Source: Collinsella sp. (GTDB lineage Bacteria > Actinomycetota > Coriobacteriia > Coriobacteriales > Coriobacteriaceae). Taken from it: 49,537 bases of DNA. Every line of letters starts with the position of its first letter. Positions within the stretch are counted from its first letter, which is position 1. Below are positions 1 to 8,216 of the stretch, piece by piece. Under the pieces are notes generated by a model. That model saw only the letters and a list, made by a program, of their open reading frames with translations. It made no database searches and had not been told where the DNA came from. The stretch spans positions 1-49,537 of the forward strand of contig DXMW01000034.1 of the NCBI GenBank assembly GCA_019414045.1, read 5' to 3'. A program made the translations under genes and the position numbers.

Positions 1-152
1 GCGGCATTGACCGTCTGGTCATGCCGCCGAAGTTGAAAGGCAGATTGCCGCTCTGACGGGTTTGCAGCGTCAAGCCGTTACGCGGTTTGGTAAAACCGCG
101 TAACCAAAGGCGCAGCGTCGACCGGTCCGCCGTTCGTCAGAACGGCGGAACC
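1..152 (-). repeat. Structured 3'-end repeat, copy 1 (cut by window edge)
   Basis: This stretch lies directly after the stop codon of the GntR gene and aligns base for base along 1-104 with 8441-8544. It contains one hairpin at about 3-25 (GGCATtGACC against GGTCATGCC) and a long one at 77-104 (GTTACGCGGTTT against AAACCGCGTAAC). Bases 106-152 repeat the second half of the element, ending in a third hairpin (CCGCCGTTC against GAACGGCGG). Where the two copies differ inside stems, both partners change, so pairing is kept. It may act as an mRNA 3' end or terminator; the origin is unknown. Confidence 0.75.
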
Positions 153-156
153 AACC

Positions 157-876
157 CTACATGACCATAACGTAGCGCGATCCCACGTAGTACTGCTTAC
201 CCATCAGGACCGGCTCGCCATTGGGGCCGGTAAAGCCGGCGCGTAGATTGAGCAGCGGATCGTGCGGGGCGATGCCCAGCTCTGCTGCCTGCTCGGCATT
301 GGCGCGAACGGCCTCGACCGTGCGGTAGCCAACCGAAACAATCGGCGTTCCGCCAACACGCTCGACCTCGGCAAAAATCGACTTGTCCTCAAGATCGGCC
401 GTCAACAGCTCACGGTATGTATCAAACGGCACAAAGATGTTTTCCTCAAAGATGGGCTCGCCGTCGGCCGTACGCACGCGCTTAATGTGCAGTAGCAGCG
501 CGTCCTTCTGCAGGCCAAAGAACTCCATCTCGTTTTGACGTGCCGGCACAATCTGGCGATCGACCACGTGTGCACCCGCCTTCATGTCATTGTCGGCACA
601 CAGCGCGGTAAACGTCTGCAGCGTCGAGGCGTGGAACTGGCGGTTGATGTGCGGCGTGGAGACAAAGGTGCCGCGGCCCTGCTGCTTAACCAGGTAGCCA
701 TCGGAGCACAGCTCCTCAACGGCGCGACGCACCGTAATGCGGCTTACCTCGTACTGCTCGGCAAGCTCAAGCTCGGACGGGATACGCTCCTTGGGTGCAT
801 AAACACCTTTCTCGATCGCATCCTTGATTTCGTCGTAAATCTGCTGGTAAAGTGGTGCGTTTTTGGGTGCGGGCAT
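157..876 (-). CDS. GntR family transcriptional regulator (HutC/UTRA type)
   Basis: The 239-residue protein is a DNA-binding regulator with an N-terminal winged helix-turn-helix (about residues 7-75: LYQQIYDEIKDAIEKG, PSELELAEQYEVSRITVRRA, GRGTFV). It is followed by a UTRA ligand-binding domain (about 90-235). UTRA regulators usually sense a phosphorylated sugar or amino acid derivative and release DNA on binding. It is the last gene reading leftward in the sugar-amine PTS region. An AT-rich motif in its own promoter is also found before the PTS operon and the EamA gene, so it probably controls those genes and itself. The start follows a weak ribosome binding site. The ligand is not visible from the sequence; a phosphorylated Amadori compound is a guess from context. 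Confidence 0.9.
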   Translation of the reverse strand: MPAPKNAPLYQQIYDEIKDAIEKGVYAPKERIPSELELAEQYEVSRITVRRAVEELCSDGYLVKQQGRGTFVSTPHINRQFHASTLQTFTALCADNDMKAGAHVVDRQIVPARQNEMEFFGLQKDALLLHIKRVRTADGEPIFEENIFVPFDTYRELLTADLEDKSIFAEVERVGGTPIVSVGYRTVEAVRANAEQAAELGIAPHDPLLNLRAGFTGPNGEPVLMGKQYYVGSRYVMVM

Positions 877-906
877 ATCTGATCACTCTTATCAAAATAG
901 CGAAAT

Positions 907-945
907 AACTAATACGTATATAACGTCTTTTTATATGTTATCTCA
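907..945. promoter_or_regulatory. Candidate GntR operator in the gntR promoter
   Basis: The AT-rich segment between the GntR and YitT genes contains, on the minus strand, GACGTTATATACG (within 913-927). Related cores lie before the PTS IIA-IIB gene (GGTCATTATAACG) and before the EamA gene (AGTCGTTATATAC). The shared core is roughly G-T/A-C-R-TTATA. Because one copy is in the regulator's own promoter, autoregulation is plausible. No binding is proven. Confidence 0.4.
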
Positions 946-980
946 GTTTGATAAAACGATACACCACATACAGCAAATCC

Positions 981-1988
981 TTACTTGCCGTCGTCCTGCT
1001 GCAGACTGTCCTGCTCGCTGAGGCGCGCCTGCCTGCTGGCCATGCGCGCGGGCTTGTCGGGATCGGGTACGGCCGTGGGCATGGGCTCGTCGACATGACC
1101 GCCCCACCAGCCGCCCACGAAGTTGAGCGTGTGGAACACATTGATCACGGCGCCGGGATCAATATCGCACACCAGCTTGATAATGTCCTGGCTCTCGTAG
1201 GTCGAGACAACGGCGTGCAGCAGATACATCTTTTCGCGGCTGTATCCGCCAATGACCTCGGCGCAGCTAATGCCATGCTGAAAATGGTCAACATAGGCTG
1301 TCATGACCTCGTCTGCCTTGCGTGTCGTGATCTGCAGCGTCACACGGTCGTAGCGTCGGTAGAAACTGTCGATGGTCTTGGTCGAAATAAACTGGAACAC
1401 GATGGAATACGCCGCATTGTCCCAGCCAAACATAAAGCCAAAGATCGCCAGGATAGCGCAGTTAAAGCCAAAGATGACGCCCCAGATGGTCTTGCCTGTA
1501 TGGTTGGAAACCCACAGCGCGATAAAGTCGGTGCCGCCGGTGGATGCGCCGGACTTAAGCGCGATGGCGGCGCCCAGGCCCGAGACCACGCCGCCAAAGA
1601 TGATGAGCATGATCTTGTCGCCCAAAAACGGGGCGAAGTGAAAGATGTTGAGGAACAGCGACGAGAGCATGACCTGCATCATCGAGAAGATGACGAAGCG
1701 CTTGCTGATGCCGCTCCAGCAAAGGAGCGCCACGGGGATGTTGAGCGCGAGCATGCCGAGCGAGATGTCGATATGAACGCCGCCGAGCGAGGTGACGCGA
1801 TCGAGCAGGACCGCGACGCCGGTGAGGCCGCTCGGAAGCAGGTCGGCGGGGCGAATGAACGCCTGAATCAGAAATGTCTGGAGAACGGCGGAGATGGTGA
1901 CCGCCACGGCAGTAATGGCGCGGCGGACGATGGTGAGACGGCCGAGCACGAGCACGCGGTCCGTGAGCTGATCGATGGCGTTCGCCAC
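981..1988 (-). CDS. YitT family membrane protein (DUF161/DUF2179)
   Basis: This 335-residue protein has about five hydrophobic segments in its first 210 residues, including the family motif GASTGGTD (about 147-154). A soluble C-terminal DUF2179 domain follows (about 215-300). YitT proteins are integral inner-membrane proteins of uncertain function. The C-terminal tail after about residue 305 is polar and probably disordered. A GTG start is chosen because AAAGGAG lies five bases upstream. It stands between the GntR gene and a MITE-like repeat, with no obvious operon partner and no evident link to the sugar genes around it. Confidence 0.88.
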   Translation of the reverse strand: MANAIDQLTDRVLVLGRLTIVRRAITAVAVTISAVLQTFLIQAFIRPADLLPSGLTGVAVLLDRVTSLGGVHIDISLGMLALNIPVALLCWSGISKRFVIFSMMQVMLSSLFLNIFHFAPFLGDKIMLIIFGGVVSGLGAAIALKSGASTGGTDFIALWVSNHTGKTIWGVIFGFNCAILAIFGFMFGWDNAAYSIVFQFISTKTIDSFYRRYDRVTLQITTRKADEVMTAYVDHFQHGISCAEVIGGYSREKMYLLHAVVSTYESQDIIKLVCDIDPGAVINVFHTLNFVGGWWGGHVDEPMPTAVPDPDKPARMASRQARLSEQDSLQQDDGK

Positions 1989-2341
1989 GTAGGCTCCTTT
2001 CGAAGGCAGATGTAATTGTGGGGCATGCCGGCGATTGTAGCATGGAGCGCGAGAGGGCGCTTCAATTCACCCTCTCTCGACAACCAAAACGAGCCAGCAG
2101 CTCCCCAACCAAAGAGCCAAATTCTAAGTGAGTAGACTTTTCGCGATCTACCAAGCGCACTCAAAACAGCCACCTCTCCGACCTGCGGTTTTACTAAGGC
2201 AGATACGCTTTGCGCTCGGCATGTGCCAAAAAGTCTACTCACTTAGTCCGAGTCGAAGCCAAACGGATCTAAATCGAAGCCAAAATGAGCCAATCCACCG
2301 CAAGAGACGTGTGAATCCGCACTTCTTGCGGCGAATTGACG
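1989..2341. other. Intergenic region carrying a MITE-like element
   Basis: No convincing gene is seen in these 353 bases. They include the 5' region of the YitT gene, the 123-bp inverted-repeat element at 2124-2246, and a GC-rich tail. That tail contains CCGCAAG and CTTGCGG in inverted order, and the CTTCTTGCGG string recurs downstream of the second element copy near 10794. Confidence 0.7.
2124..2246. repeat. MITE-like 123-bp element, copy 1
   Basis: The element begins with CTAAGTGAGTAGACTTTT and ends with the exact reverse complement, giving 18-bp perfect terminal inverted repeats. A second copy of the same length lies at 10616-10738 with scattered substitutions in the interior. Neither copy encodes a transposase, and I see no clear target-site duplication in the flanks. 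Short open frames inside, which start within the terminal repeats on both strands, are probably chance. Confidence 0.82.
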
Positions 2342-2971
2342 CTACAAAGCGGTCAGAATGTCGGCGAGGTTGTCGATGACGGCGTCGGCTCCCGTTTGGT
2401 CCAGGTTAACGCCCTCGTGCGGACGCAGTGCCAGGACGCGCGCGCCGGAGCGCTTGCCGGCCTCGATGCCCAAAGGCGAGTCCTCGATAACCAGGCACTC
2501 GGTAGGCTCCACACCCAGCGCCTCCATGGCACGCAGGTAGATCTCGGGGTCGGGCTTAAATGCACTGCACTCGTGACCGCTGATGGTGTAGTCCAGCACG
2601 TCGGTGATACCGGCAATCTCCACCAGCTCGTCAATGAGCTCGCGATAGGACGAGCTCGCGATGGCACACTTGACGCCGCGCTCGTGCAGCTCGCGCATCA
2701 CCGGCTCCGTCTGCTCGTTGAGCAGCTCGGCATACGGAACAGGGTGAACCGGGCTGTAGACCTGCTTGTACTCAACGCGCAAGCGCTCGCGCAGCTCAAC
2801 ATCGTCGGGCACCAGCGACTTCCAGATGGCAGGCTCGTTAGACCCCGAAAGATCGGGGATCTCGTCAAAGTGGAACCCCTTTTCCTCCATAAACGCCACG
2901 CGGCGACGGTTGTAGAACCACTCGGTATCGACCAGCACGCCGTCCATATCAAACAGCACTGCCTTGATCAT
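2342..2971 (-). CDS. HAD superfamily phosphatase, beta-phosphoglucomutase-like
   Basis: The 209-residue protein has all four HAD motifs: FDMDGVLVD near the N terminus (nucleophile and acid aspartates), the SSS motif (about residue 107), the lysine of FKPDPEIY (about 141) and the VIEDSPLGIEAG acidic pair (about 165-176). The helical cap after motif I (EW-FYNRR) places it in the beta-phosphoglucomutase/sugar-phosphatase subfamily. The ATG at 2971 is chosen because GGAGGAG ends six bases before it; an upstream reading frame extends further but lacks a site. It lies downstream of the SIS gene, separated by a terminator. It might dephosphorylate or isomerise a sugar phosphate made by the PTS pathway, but the substrate is unknown. 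Confidence 0.85.
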   Translation of the reverse strand: MIKAVLFDMDGVLVDTEWFYNRRRVAFMEEKGFHFDEIPDLSGSNEPAIWKSLVPDDVELRERLRVEYKQVYSPVHPVPYAELLNEQTEPVMRELHERGVKCAIASSSYRELIDELVEIAGITDVLDYTISGHECSAFKPDPEIYLRAMEALGVEPTECLVIEDSPLGIEAGKRSGARVLALRPHEGVNLDQTGADAVIDNLADILTAL

Positions 2972-3067
2972 ACGCATCTCCTCCCACCTGCCAAAAAGGG
3001 ACAGGTTTATTTTGGTAGGTTTTATCTGGTGTTTTGCGACGCGACAGACACGCCCCCAAAGCAAAAA

Positions 3068-3093
3068 GGGGACGGGGCGCAAACCCCATCCCC
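3068..3093 (-). terminator. Rho-independent terminator after the SIS gene
   Basis: Read on the minus strand, a GGGGATGGGG / CCCCGTCCCC hairpin is followed by a run of five T. It lies just beyond the stop codon of the SIS gene at 3128. Confidence 0.75.
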
Positions 3094-3127
3094 TCTCAAT
3101 CAACCCGTAAGGTCTACTTACTTGTGA

Positions 3128-4111
3128 TTAGTAGGAAAGCTTCCACATGTAGCGACGCATGGTCAGCGGGTGCTGACGGGCCTCGGCGATCTGGTTGCCG
3201 TACTCGCGCATAACGGCGAGGTGCAGCAGCGGGTTGAAGTAGGTAACGACGCTCGCGGGCACGGCGTCAGCCAGGCCGTAGTCCTTGGAGTCGATCAGAG
3301 CGACCTTGGCGCCCATGCGCTTAAGGAAGGTGAGGGCGCGGGCGTCCATCGGACGGGTGGCACCATCGGACATGAAGAAGACGTAGGGCTTACCCTCGGT
3401 GGAAACCTCGAACGGGCCGTGGAAGTACTCGCCGGTGTTGTAGGCGGCGGCGTCGATCCACTGCATCTCGGTGAACAGGAAGGCGGCGTGAGAATAAGCC
3501 ATCTTCTCGGAGGCACCGGAGGCCATGAAGTAGATCATCTTGTCGTCCTTGAAGTCCTGGGCGAACTGCTTGGCGAGGCCCTTGGCGGACTGAGCGGCGT
3601 TCTCGCAGAGCTCGAAGACGTTGGTGAGGCCGGTGATCATGTCCTCGTAGTGGTCATAGCCCTCGGTCTGCTGAAGGATCTCGACAGCAAGAGCGATGGC
3701 GTAGCCGGGCTTCTCGCACTTGGCAGCGTAGTTGGCGTGGAAGCCGTGAACGATGACGTGGTCGGCGTCGACGGTCAGAGCGGAGCCAGCCTTGTTGGTG
3801 AGGGAGACGACCGGGCAGTTGTGCTTCTTGGCGGTCTTGTTGGCCTCGACGGTCTCGGGCGTGGAGCCACCCAGGGAGCAGGTGATCACGAAGGTGTGCT
3901 CGTTGACCCAGGAAGGCGTGTCGTAGTTGAACTCGTTAGCGGTGAAGATCTGAACGTTCAGCTTGTCCGTGTTGTTGGCCAGGAAGTACTTGGCGGGGTA
4001 AAGGTCGGACATGGAAGCGCCGCAGCCGACGAAGGCGACGCTGTGGATCTCGTGGTTGGACAGGACGTCAGCGACGATCTGCTTAGGGAGGTTAAGGTCG
4101 ATCTCGTACAT
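3128..4111 (-). CDS. SIS domain protein, fructoselysine/glucoselysine-6-P deglycase-like
   Basis: The 327-residue protein has two sugar-isomerase (SIS) domains. The first opens with FVGCGASMSDLYPAKYFLA (about 28-46) and TCSLGGSTPET (about 78-88); the second follows from about 180. It keeps the GEYFHGPFE motif typical of FrlB/GlmS-like enzymes and ends in MRRYMWKLSY, like FrlB-type deglycases. Such enzymes split a 6-phosphorylated Amadori compound into glucose 6-phosphate and an amine. It follows the PTS operon on the same strand, matching the gfr gene order of Salmonella. The ATG at 4111 is preferred because GGA lies nine bases upstream; the ATG at 4120 touches it. Codon use is strongly biased, suggesting high expression. 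The exact substrate is inferred. Confidence 0.82.
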   Translation of the reverse strand: MYEIDLNLPKQIVADVLSNHEIHSVAFVGCGASMSDLYPAKYFLANNTDKLNVQIFTANEFNYDTPSWVNEHTFVITCSLGGSTPETVEANKTAKKHNCPVVSLTNKAGSALTVDADHVIVHGFHANYAAKCEKPGYAIALAVEILQQTEGYDHYEDMITGLTNVFELCENAAQSAKGLAKQFAQDFKDDKMIYFMASGASEKMAYSHAAFLFTEMQWIDAAAYNTGEYFHGPFEVSTEGKPYVFFMSDGATRPMDARALTFLKRMGAKVALIDSKDYGLADAVPASVVTYFNPLLHLAVMREYGNQIAEARQHPLTMRRYMWKLSY

Positions 4112-4204
4112 CTGACACATTCCTTTCGATTTTTTGCGGCGCCACATTGCCGGACGCACGCAGGGTTACCGTAGTTAGGACCGAGTCGCCGGCCCGTTGA
4201 GGAT

Positions 4205-4233
4205 GTGACAAGGGAACTGTCCCTTTGACACAT
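4205..4233. other. Imperfect hairpin with GGGAACTGTCCC core
   Basis: AAGGGA and TCCCTT pair around a four-base loop, and the arms extend imperfectly with TGTG and CACA. It lies between the PTS operon and the SIS gene. It shares the GGGAC/GTCCC wording of other short intergenic repeats here (2993-3007, 10828-10838, 38966-39053). Confidence 0.45.
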
Positions 4234-4246
4234 TTAGGGATGGAAG

Positions 4247-4277
4247 CCTGCCTGGGGTATGGGATGCCAGGCAGGCC
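4247..4277 (-). terminator. Hairpin after the PTS operon
   Basis: GCCTGCCTGG and CCAGGCAGGC form a perfect 10-bp stem with an 11-base loop, downstream of the IID stop codon. No strong T run follows on the minus strand. It may attenuate rather than block read-through into the SIS gene. Confidence 0.5.
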
Positions 4278-4309
4278 CCCGGGGAAAGCGGTTAGACGCT
4301 TGGTCGCGA

Positions 4310-5143
4310 CTAGGCCAGGATGCCGGCCGCGGAGAGGGCGATGCCGCCCACGATGGCGATCACGAGAAGCCAACCGGTGTTGACGTTCTTCTTGATGAGC
4401 CAGTACATAAGGCCGGTGAGGCCGAGGGAGATCATCTGGGGCATCATGCCGTCCAGGATGTCCTGAATCACGACGGTGCCCTCAGCGAACTGCAGCGGGG
4501 TGGTGGCGCCGATCAGCGTAGCGATCATGCCGCCCACGGACATAAGACCCACGATGCCGCAGACATACATGAGCTTCTCCATGAGGTCGCCGCCCTGGAG
4601 CTTGCTCAGGTACTCGTGGCCGCCCTGATAGCCGATCTTGGCTGCGAACCACGTGATCAGCACGGAGGGCACAATGGAGATGAGCATGGCCAGGATCGGG
4701 CCCATGATGGAGCCCTGTTGAGCCAGCTGAACGCCCAGGCCAAAGGCGATAACGCGGATGGTGCCCTGGAAGAAGGAGTCACCGATGCCGGAAAGCGGAC
4801 CCATGAGGGAGGTCTTGACTGCGTTGATCGAATCGGGATCGAAGTTCTCGGGATCCTTGGCGTACTCCTCCTCCATGGAGGCGGCGAGGCCCAGGATGAA
4901 AGCGCTCGTCTGCGGGGTGCAGTTGTAGAACGCCATGTGACGGTGGTAAGCCTCTTTCTTAGCAGCGAGCTGCTTGGGGTCGGACTCATCCGGATAGAGG
5001 CGATCGAGCGTGGGAACCATGCCGTAGAGGAAGCCCATGTTCATCTGACGCTCGTAGTTCCAAGAGGCCTGGATGGCCCAGGAGCGCCAGAAGAACTGGC
5101 TGACCTTCTTGTTCAGGGACACGTCCTTGGTTGCGGTTGCCAT
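4310..5143 (-). CDS. PTS mannose/fructose/sorbose family IID component
   Basis: The 277-residue protein is the IID membrane subunit of a mannose-class phosphotransferase permease. It begins with a soluble segment rich in the family's conserved features (FWRSWAIQASWNYERQMNMGF at about 19-39, then MVPTLDRLYPD). It continues with MAFYNCTPQTSAFILGLAASMEE and GPLSGIGDSFFQGTIR, and ends with hydrophobic helices from about 140 to 277. With IIC it forms the channel that imports sugar while IIB phosphorylates it. The ATG at 5143 follows AAGGAGG with good spacing; the frame upstream overlaps the IIC gene. It is the last of three PTS genes and lies 13 bases after IIC. Substrate specificity is inferred from the SIS neighbours. 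Confidence 0.95.
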   Translation of the reverse strand: MATATKDVSLNKKVSQFFWRSWAIQASWNYERQMNMGFLYGMVPTLDRLYPDESDPKQLAAKKEAYHRHMAFYNCTPQTSAFILGLAASMEEEYAKDPENFDPDSINAVKTSLMGPLSGIGDSFFQGTIRVIAFGLGVQLAQQGSIMGPILAMLISIVPSVLITWFAAKIGYQGGHEYLSKLQGGDLMEKLMYVCGIVGLMSVGGMIATLIGATTPLQFAEGTVVIQDILDGMMPQMISLGLTGLMYWLIKKNVNTGWLLVIAIVGGIALSAAGILA

Positions 5144-5156
5144 AGTGTGTTCCTCC

Positions 5157-5951
5157 TTAGTCTTCGTCGTCTTCGAGCGGATCGTAGTCGGAATCGACAC
5201 CGGCGGCTGCATGGGAACCGTTGAACTTGAAGCCCATGAAGACGATAGCCAGGCACACACCGATCAGAGCGACCGCGATGACGGACAGGTTGAGGTAGGC
5301 GGCGAGCAGGAAACCGATGAACAGGAACGGGGTCATACCCTTCTTGATCATCATGGTGAGCAGCAGGGCCAGACCGTAGGCGGTCATGATCTTGGTCGAG
5401 ACGTTCAGACCAACGGACAGCCACTCGGGAACCATGTTGACGATGGCTTGGACCAGGTCGGTACCGACAAAGACGGCCAGGAAGATCGGCAGGAAGTACA
5501 TGATGGCGTACAGACCGGAGCCGGCGCAGATGTGCATGCGGTAGGCGGTCTTGAACTTGCCGTTATCAATCGCGCTATCGGCCACATGGGTGAGGGCGGC
5601 GATGATGGAACGGAACACGATGCCGAGGAGCTGACCCAGGACGGCGACCGGGATGGCGATCGTCATGGCGGTCTCGGCGGAAGCATCGGTCAGGCACGCG
5701 AAGGCAGCGGCCACGATGCCGCCCAGGACCATATCGGGCGGAACGGCGGCGCCGACCTGCACCAGGCCCATGGACACGAGCTCGACGGCGGCACCGACGG
5801 CAAGGCCGGTGGGCACATCGCCCAGCAGCAGACCGACGAGCGTAGCGCCAACGAGGGGCTGCTCGAAGTTAAGACGACCGAGCAGGCGGGAGTCCCACAT
5901 GCAGAACACGCCGACGAGGCCGACGAGCACCGCACTGATGAACGTATTCAT
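5157..5951 (-). CDS. PTS mannose/fructose/sorbose family IIC component
   Basis: This 264-residue, highly hydrophobic protein is the IIC permease subunit. It has glycine-rich transmembrane segments and typical text such as FEQPLVGATLVGLLLGD (about 29-45) and AVGAAVELVSMGLVQVG (about 51-67). The C terminus is an acidic tail (DSDYDPLEDDED) presumably in the cytoplasm. The start has GGAGAAGG upstream. It lies between the IIA-IIB fusion and IID in the normal order for this class. Codon choice is narrow, as in the flanking PTS genes, which suggests strong expression when induced. Confidence 0.95.
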   Translation of the reverse strand: MNTFISAVLVGLVGVFCMWDSRLLGRLNFEQPLVGATLVGLLLGDVPTGLAVGAAVELVSMGLVQVGAAVPPDMVLGGIVAAAFACLTDASAETAMTIAIPVAVLGQLLGIVFRSIIAALTHVADSAIDNGKFKTAYRMHICAGSGLYAIMYFLPIFLAVFVGTDLVQAIVNMVPEWLSVGLNVSTKIMTAYGLALLLTMMIKKGMTPFLFIGFLLAAYLNLSVIAVALIGVCLAIVFMGFKFNGSHAAAGVDSDYDPLEDDED

Positions 5952-5987
5952 ACCCTTCTCCTTTCAGTCAGGCAAAAGCCTGGTTGA

Positions 5988-6911
5988 TTACAGCTTGGCG
6001 TCGATGTCGACGCTCTGATACGTGGGGGTCTGCTGGACGTAGAGCTTGATGCCCATGTCGAGCAGCTGGTTGACGTCGGCCTTCTGGGTGGCGTCAAAGA
6101 AGACGGAGCTGTCCTTGCCGCCGACCTGATCGGCACCGTCGTGGTTGGCGGTGGCGCCCAGGTTGATGGCGTCGAGCTTGTAACCCTGGCAGAACTGCAG
6201 CATCTCGGCCGTGTTGCCAAAGACGAACATGACGCGCTCGCCGAGGGTGTTGAGCTTGTCCATCTTGGCGAGGGCACGCTCGACGGTGAAGACGTTCAGG
6301 CGCACGCCCTGGGGCTTGGCCAGCTTAAGAGCGCCCTTCTTGATGTCATCGTTGGCGGCAGCGTTGTCGACGACGATGATGCGCTCGGCCTGAACCTTGG
6401 TGGTCCAGGTAAAGACGACCTGACCGTGCAGCAGACGGTAGTCAAGACGTGCGAGGACGATCTTGGCGGGACCGGAGCCGTGACGGGGCGCCTTAGCCTT
6501 CTTGGCGGGAGCCGCGGCAGCCTCGACCGGTGCGTTGGGGTTGGTCAGACCGGTGCGGGCCTCGTTGATGAGGGCCGCGAGCTCGGCACCCCTGACGGGG
6601 GCGGGGCTCATAGCGAGCGTCAGTGCCAGCGGAATGTTGAAACCGCTGATCACCGTGAATGCCGCACCGTTGCGGGAAAGCTCGACCATGCTGTTGTTGA
6701 CCGAGCTGCCGAGCATATCGGTCAGCACATAGACGGTGTCGTCCGCGTTGAACGTGGCGATCATGGCGTCCACCTTGTTGGTGATGGGCTCCTTGTCGTC
6801 ACGAGCAAGCGACACGACGTGGACGTTCGACACGTCGCCGAGAACCATCCCGAGCGTGTCTTTGGCGCCTGCGGCCAGGCCGCCATGAGATGCGAGAATG
6901 ATCTGATTCAT
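5988..6911 (-). CDS. PTS mannose-family IIA-IIB fusion protein
   Basis: The 307-residue protein joins an EIIA domain (about 1-125; phosphorylated histidine in ILASHGGLAAG, His9) to an EIIB domain (about 149-307; phosphorylated histidine in LDYRLLHGQV, His162). The linker between them is rich in Ala, Pro and Lys (about 126-148). Phosphate passes from HPr to IIA, then IIB, then the incoming sugar. In the Salmonella gfr system the A and B parts are separate proteins, so the fusion is a difference of form. It is the first gene of the PTS operon, has a strong ribosome binding site (GGAGGAGG), and its promoter holds a candidate GntR operator overlapping a TATAAT box. Confidence 0.95.
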   Translation of the reverse strand: MNQIILASHGGLAAGAKDTLGMVLGDVSNVHVVSLARDDKEPITNKVDAMIATFNADDTVYVLTDMLGSSVNNSMVELSRNGAAFTVISGFNIPLALTLAMSPAPVRGAELAALINEARTGLTNPNAPVEAAAAPAKKAKAPRHGSGPAKIVLARLDYRLLHGQVVFTWTTKVQAERIIVVDNAAANDDIKKGALKLAKPQGVRLNVFTVERALAKMDKLNTLGERVMFVFGNTAEMLQFCQGYKLDAINLGATANHDGADQVGGKDSSVFFDATQKADVNQLLDMGIKLYVQQTPTYQSVDIDAKL

Positions 6912-6928
6912 CTTGCCTCCTCCTTTTC

Positions 6929-6957
6929 GTTATGGTCATTATAACGTCTTATACGTT
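6929..6957 (-). promoter_or_regulatory. PTS operon promoter with candidate GntR operator
   Basis: On the minus strand a perfect TATAAT (6943-6938) lies about 27 bases before the PTS start codon. It overlaps the motif CGTTATGGTCATTATAACG, whose core is shared with the EamA promoter (CGTTATAGTCGTTATATAC) and the gntR promoter. AACGTcttatACGTT also forms a short dyad at 6943-6957. An operator over the -10 box would fit repression. Confidence 0.5.
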
Positions 6958-7094
6958 GCGGATATTGCTAATTAGCATAAAGACCGTTCGCGGGTGAAAA
7001 TCGACCGTTGACGGGTTTAACGTACTTGAAACGTTGGGGCTGGGCAGGCCGGCACTGGCGGGATAACCCCAAGTCGGACCCTGCGCGCAATCCC

Positions 7095-8177
7095 CTATCG
7101 CACGAAGTACCAGGGGCTTTCCTGCACGGTGGGCTCCAGCGCGATGCCGGTGCGTTCCTTAAACAGATCCATGTCCTGCGTTTTCTCCGTCCACCACGCG
7201 TTGGGCTTAAAGGTCATGCTCTCAGCGACATGACCGACAAATACACTGTTGCGCAGCTTGGAGAAGTCGGTGTTCATAATCAGGATGGACATGAGCACCA
7301 GCACAATACCCAGGACCTTGATCGCGCCGGCGGACTCGGCATAGACACCAATGCCCACCAGTACGGTGACGACCGTCTCAAAAGACATTACGACGGGAAC
7401 TTTCGATGTCTCGAGCCCCCTGGACAGACCCTGCATATATAAGATGTAAGCCACAGCTGTGGGGATGAGTCCAAAGCCAAGGAACAGCAGCAGCAGCTGT
7501 GGCGACATTGCCGCGGCGACATCCGGCCACGGAGCCGCGATAGCCGCCATAACCGCACCGCCAAAAACAAGGCCCCAAAACGTGACAGCCAGCGGGTGGA
7601 CCGTCTTGGTTGCTATCCGGCTAAACACCGCGAGCGACGCCCCACAAAAGCCTGCAATCACGCCCGACGTGACGCCCCAAACCGAAAAATGGAAACCGGA
7701 AAGGTCGCCATTAGTTACTGCAAGTACACAGCCCCCTATGTTAAAAGCGATGGCAACGAGCTTGTTGGGGGTCACGTCCTCGCGATAAAGCACGCGGCCG
7801 AGCACGACGCCAAACACCGGCGAGGTATAGAGCAGCACCGAGGCCGTGGACATGCCCACCTCGCCCATACACTCGTAATAGCAAGTGTTGGCGGCGGCCA
7901 AACCGACGATACCGACAAGCGCGCAGGAAACAAGCTCTTTAGGGCTTGCCTTGAACAGGGCCAGCGGACCCTGAGCCACGGTAGACCCCTCACCCGAACG
8001 GCAGCCCATAAACATCAGGACCGGCGCCAAGATAAGCGCTCCGACCAACAAGCGAAAGGCAGCCATACTCTGGGACGTAACGCCCATGGCCGAGATGCCG
8101 TTTACAAAGATTCCGATGCTGCCCCACATAAGCGCGGCGATCAGCACCAGCACATAGCCCAGATTGCTTTTCTTCAA
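7095..8177 (-). CDS. EamA/DMT superfamily transporter
   Basis: The 360-residue protein has ten predicted membrane segments arranged as two EamA repeats (about 5-145 and 170-300), beginning with LGYVLVLIAALMWGSIGIFVNG. It then has a soluble C-terminal extension of about 60 residues (SKLRNSVFVGHVAE to the end), which is unusual for the family. EamA transporters export or import small metabolites such as amino acids. A TTG start at 8177 is proposed because GAGGAGG lies five bases upstream; a GTG at 8213 lacks such a site. It shares a promoter motif with the PTS operon and gntR, so it may move the free amino acid released by deglycation or a related product. That role is inferred. Confidence 0.82.
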   Translation of the reverse strand: MKKSNLGYVLVLIAALMWGSIGIFVNGISAMGVTSQSMAAFRLLVGALILAPVLMFMGCRSGEGSTVAQGPLALFKASPKELVSCALVGIVGLAAANTCYYECMGEVGMSTASVLLYTSPVFGVVLGRVLYREDVTPNKLVAIAFNIGGCVLAVTNGDLSGFHFSVWGVTSGVIAGFCGASLAVFSRIATKTVHPLAVTFWGLVFGGAVMAAIAAPWPDVAAAMSPQLLLLFLGFGLIPTAVAYILYMQGLSRGLETSKVPVVMSFETVVTVLVGIGVYAESAGAIKVLGIVLVLMSILIMNTDFSKLRNSVFVGHVAESMTFKPNAWWTEKTQDMDLFKERTGIALEPTVQESPWYFVR

Positions 8178-8216
8178 CGCAGCCTCCTCGGTATTGTTTC
8201 CAATATGTTTCACACT

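Noticed and set aside
2119..2251. Target-site duplication around the MITE-like elements
   Set aside because: The bases next to both copies (AAATT/TCCGA and TAAAC/CTCGC) show no matching direct repeat, so I do not claim one.
2128..2379. Short open frames starting in the MITE ends (MSRLF...)
   Set aside because: Both strands give a similar start because the ends are inverted repeats; there is no ribosome binding site or conserved protein, and the second element copy does not keep a comparable frame.
4112..4309. Riboswitch or T-box before the SIS gene
   Set aside because: The leader holds two simple hairpins but none of the conserved core sequences of known riboswitch classes or of T-box elements.
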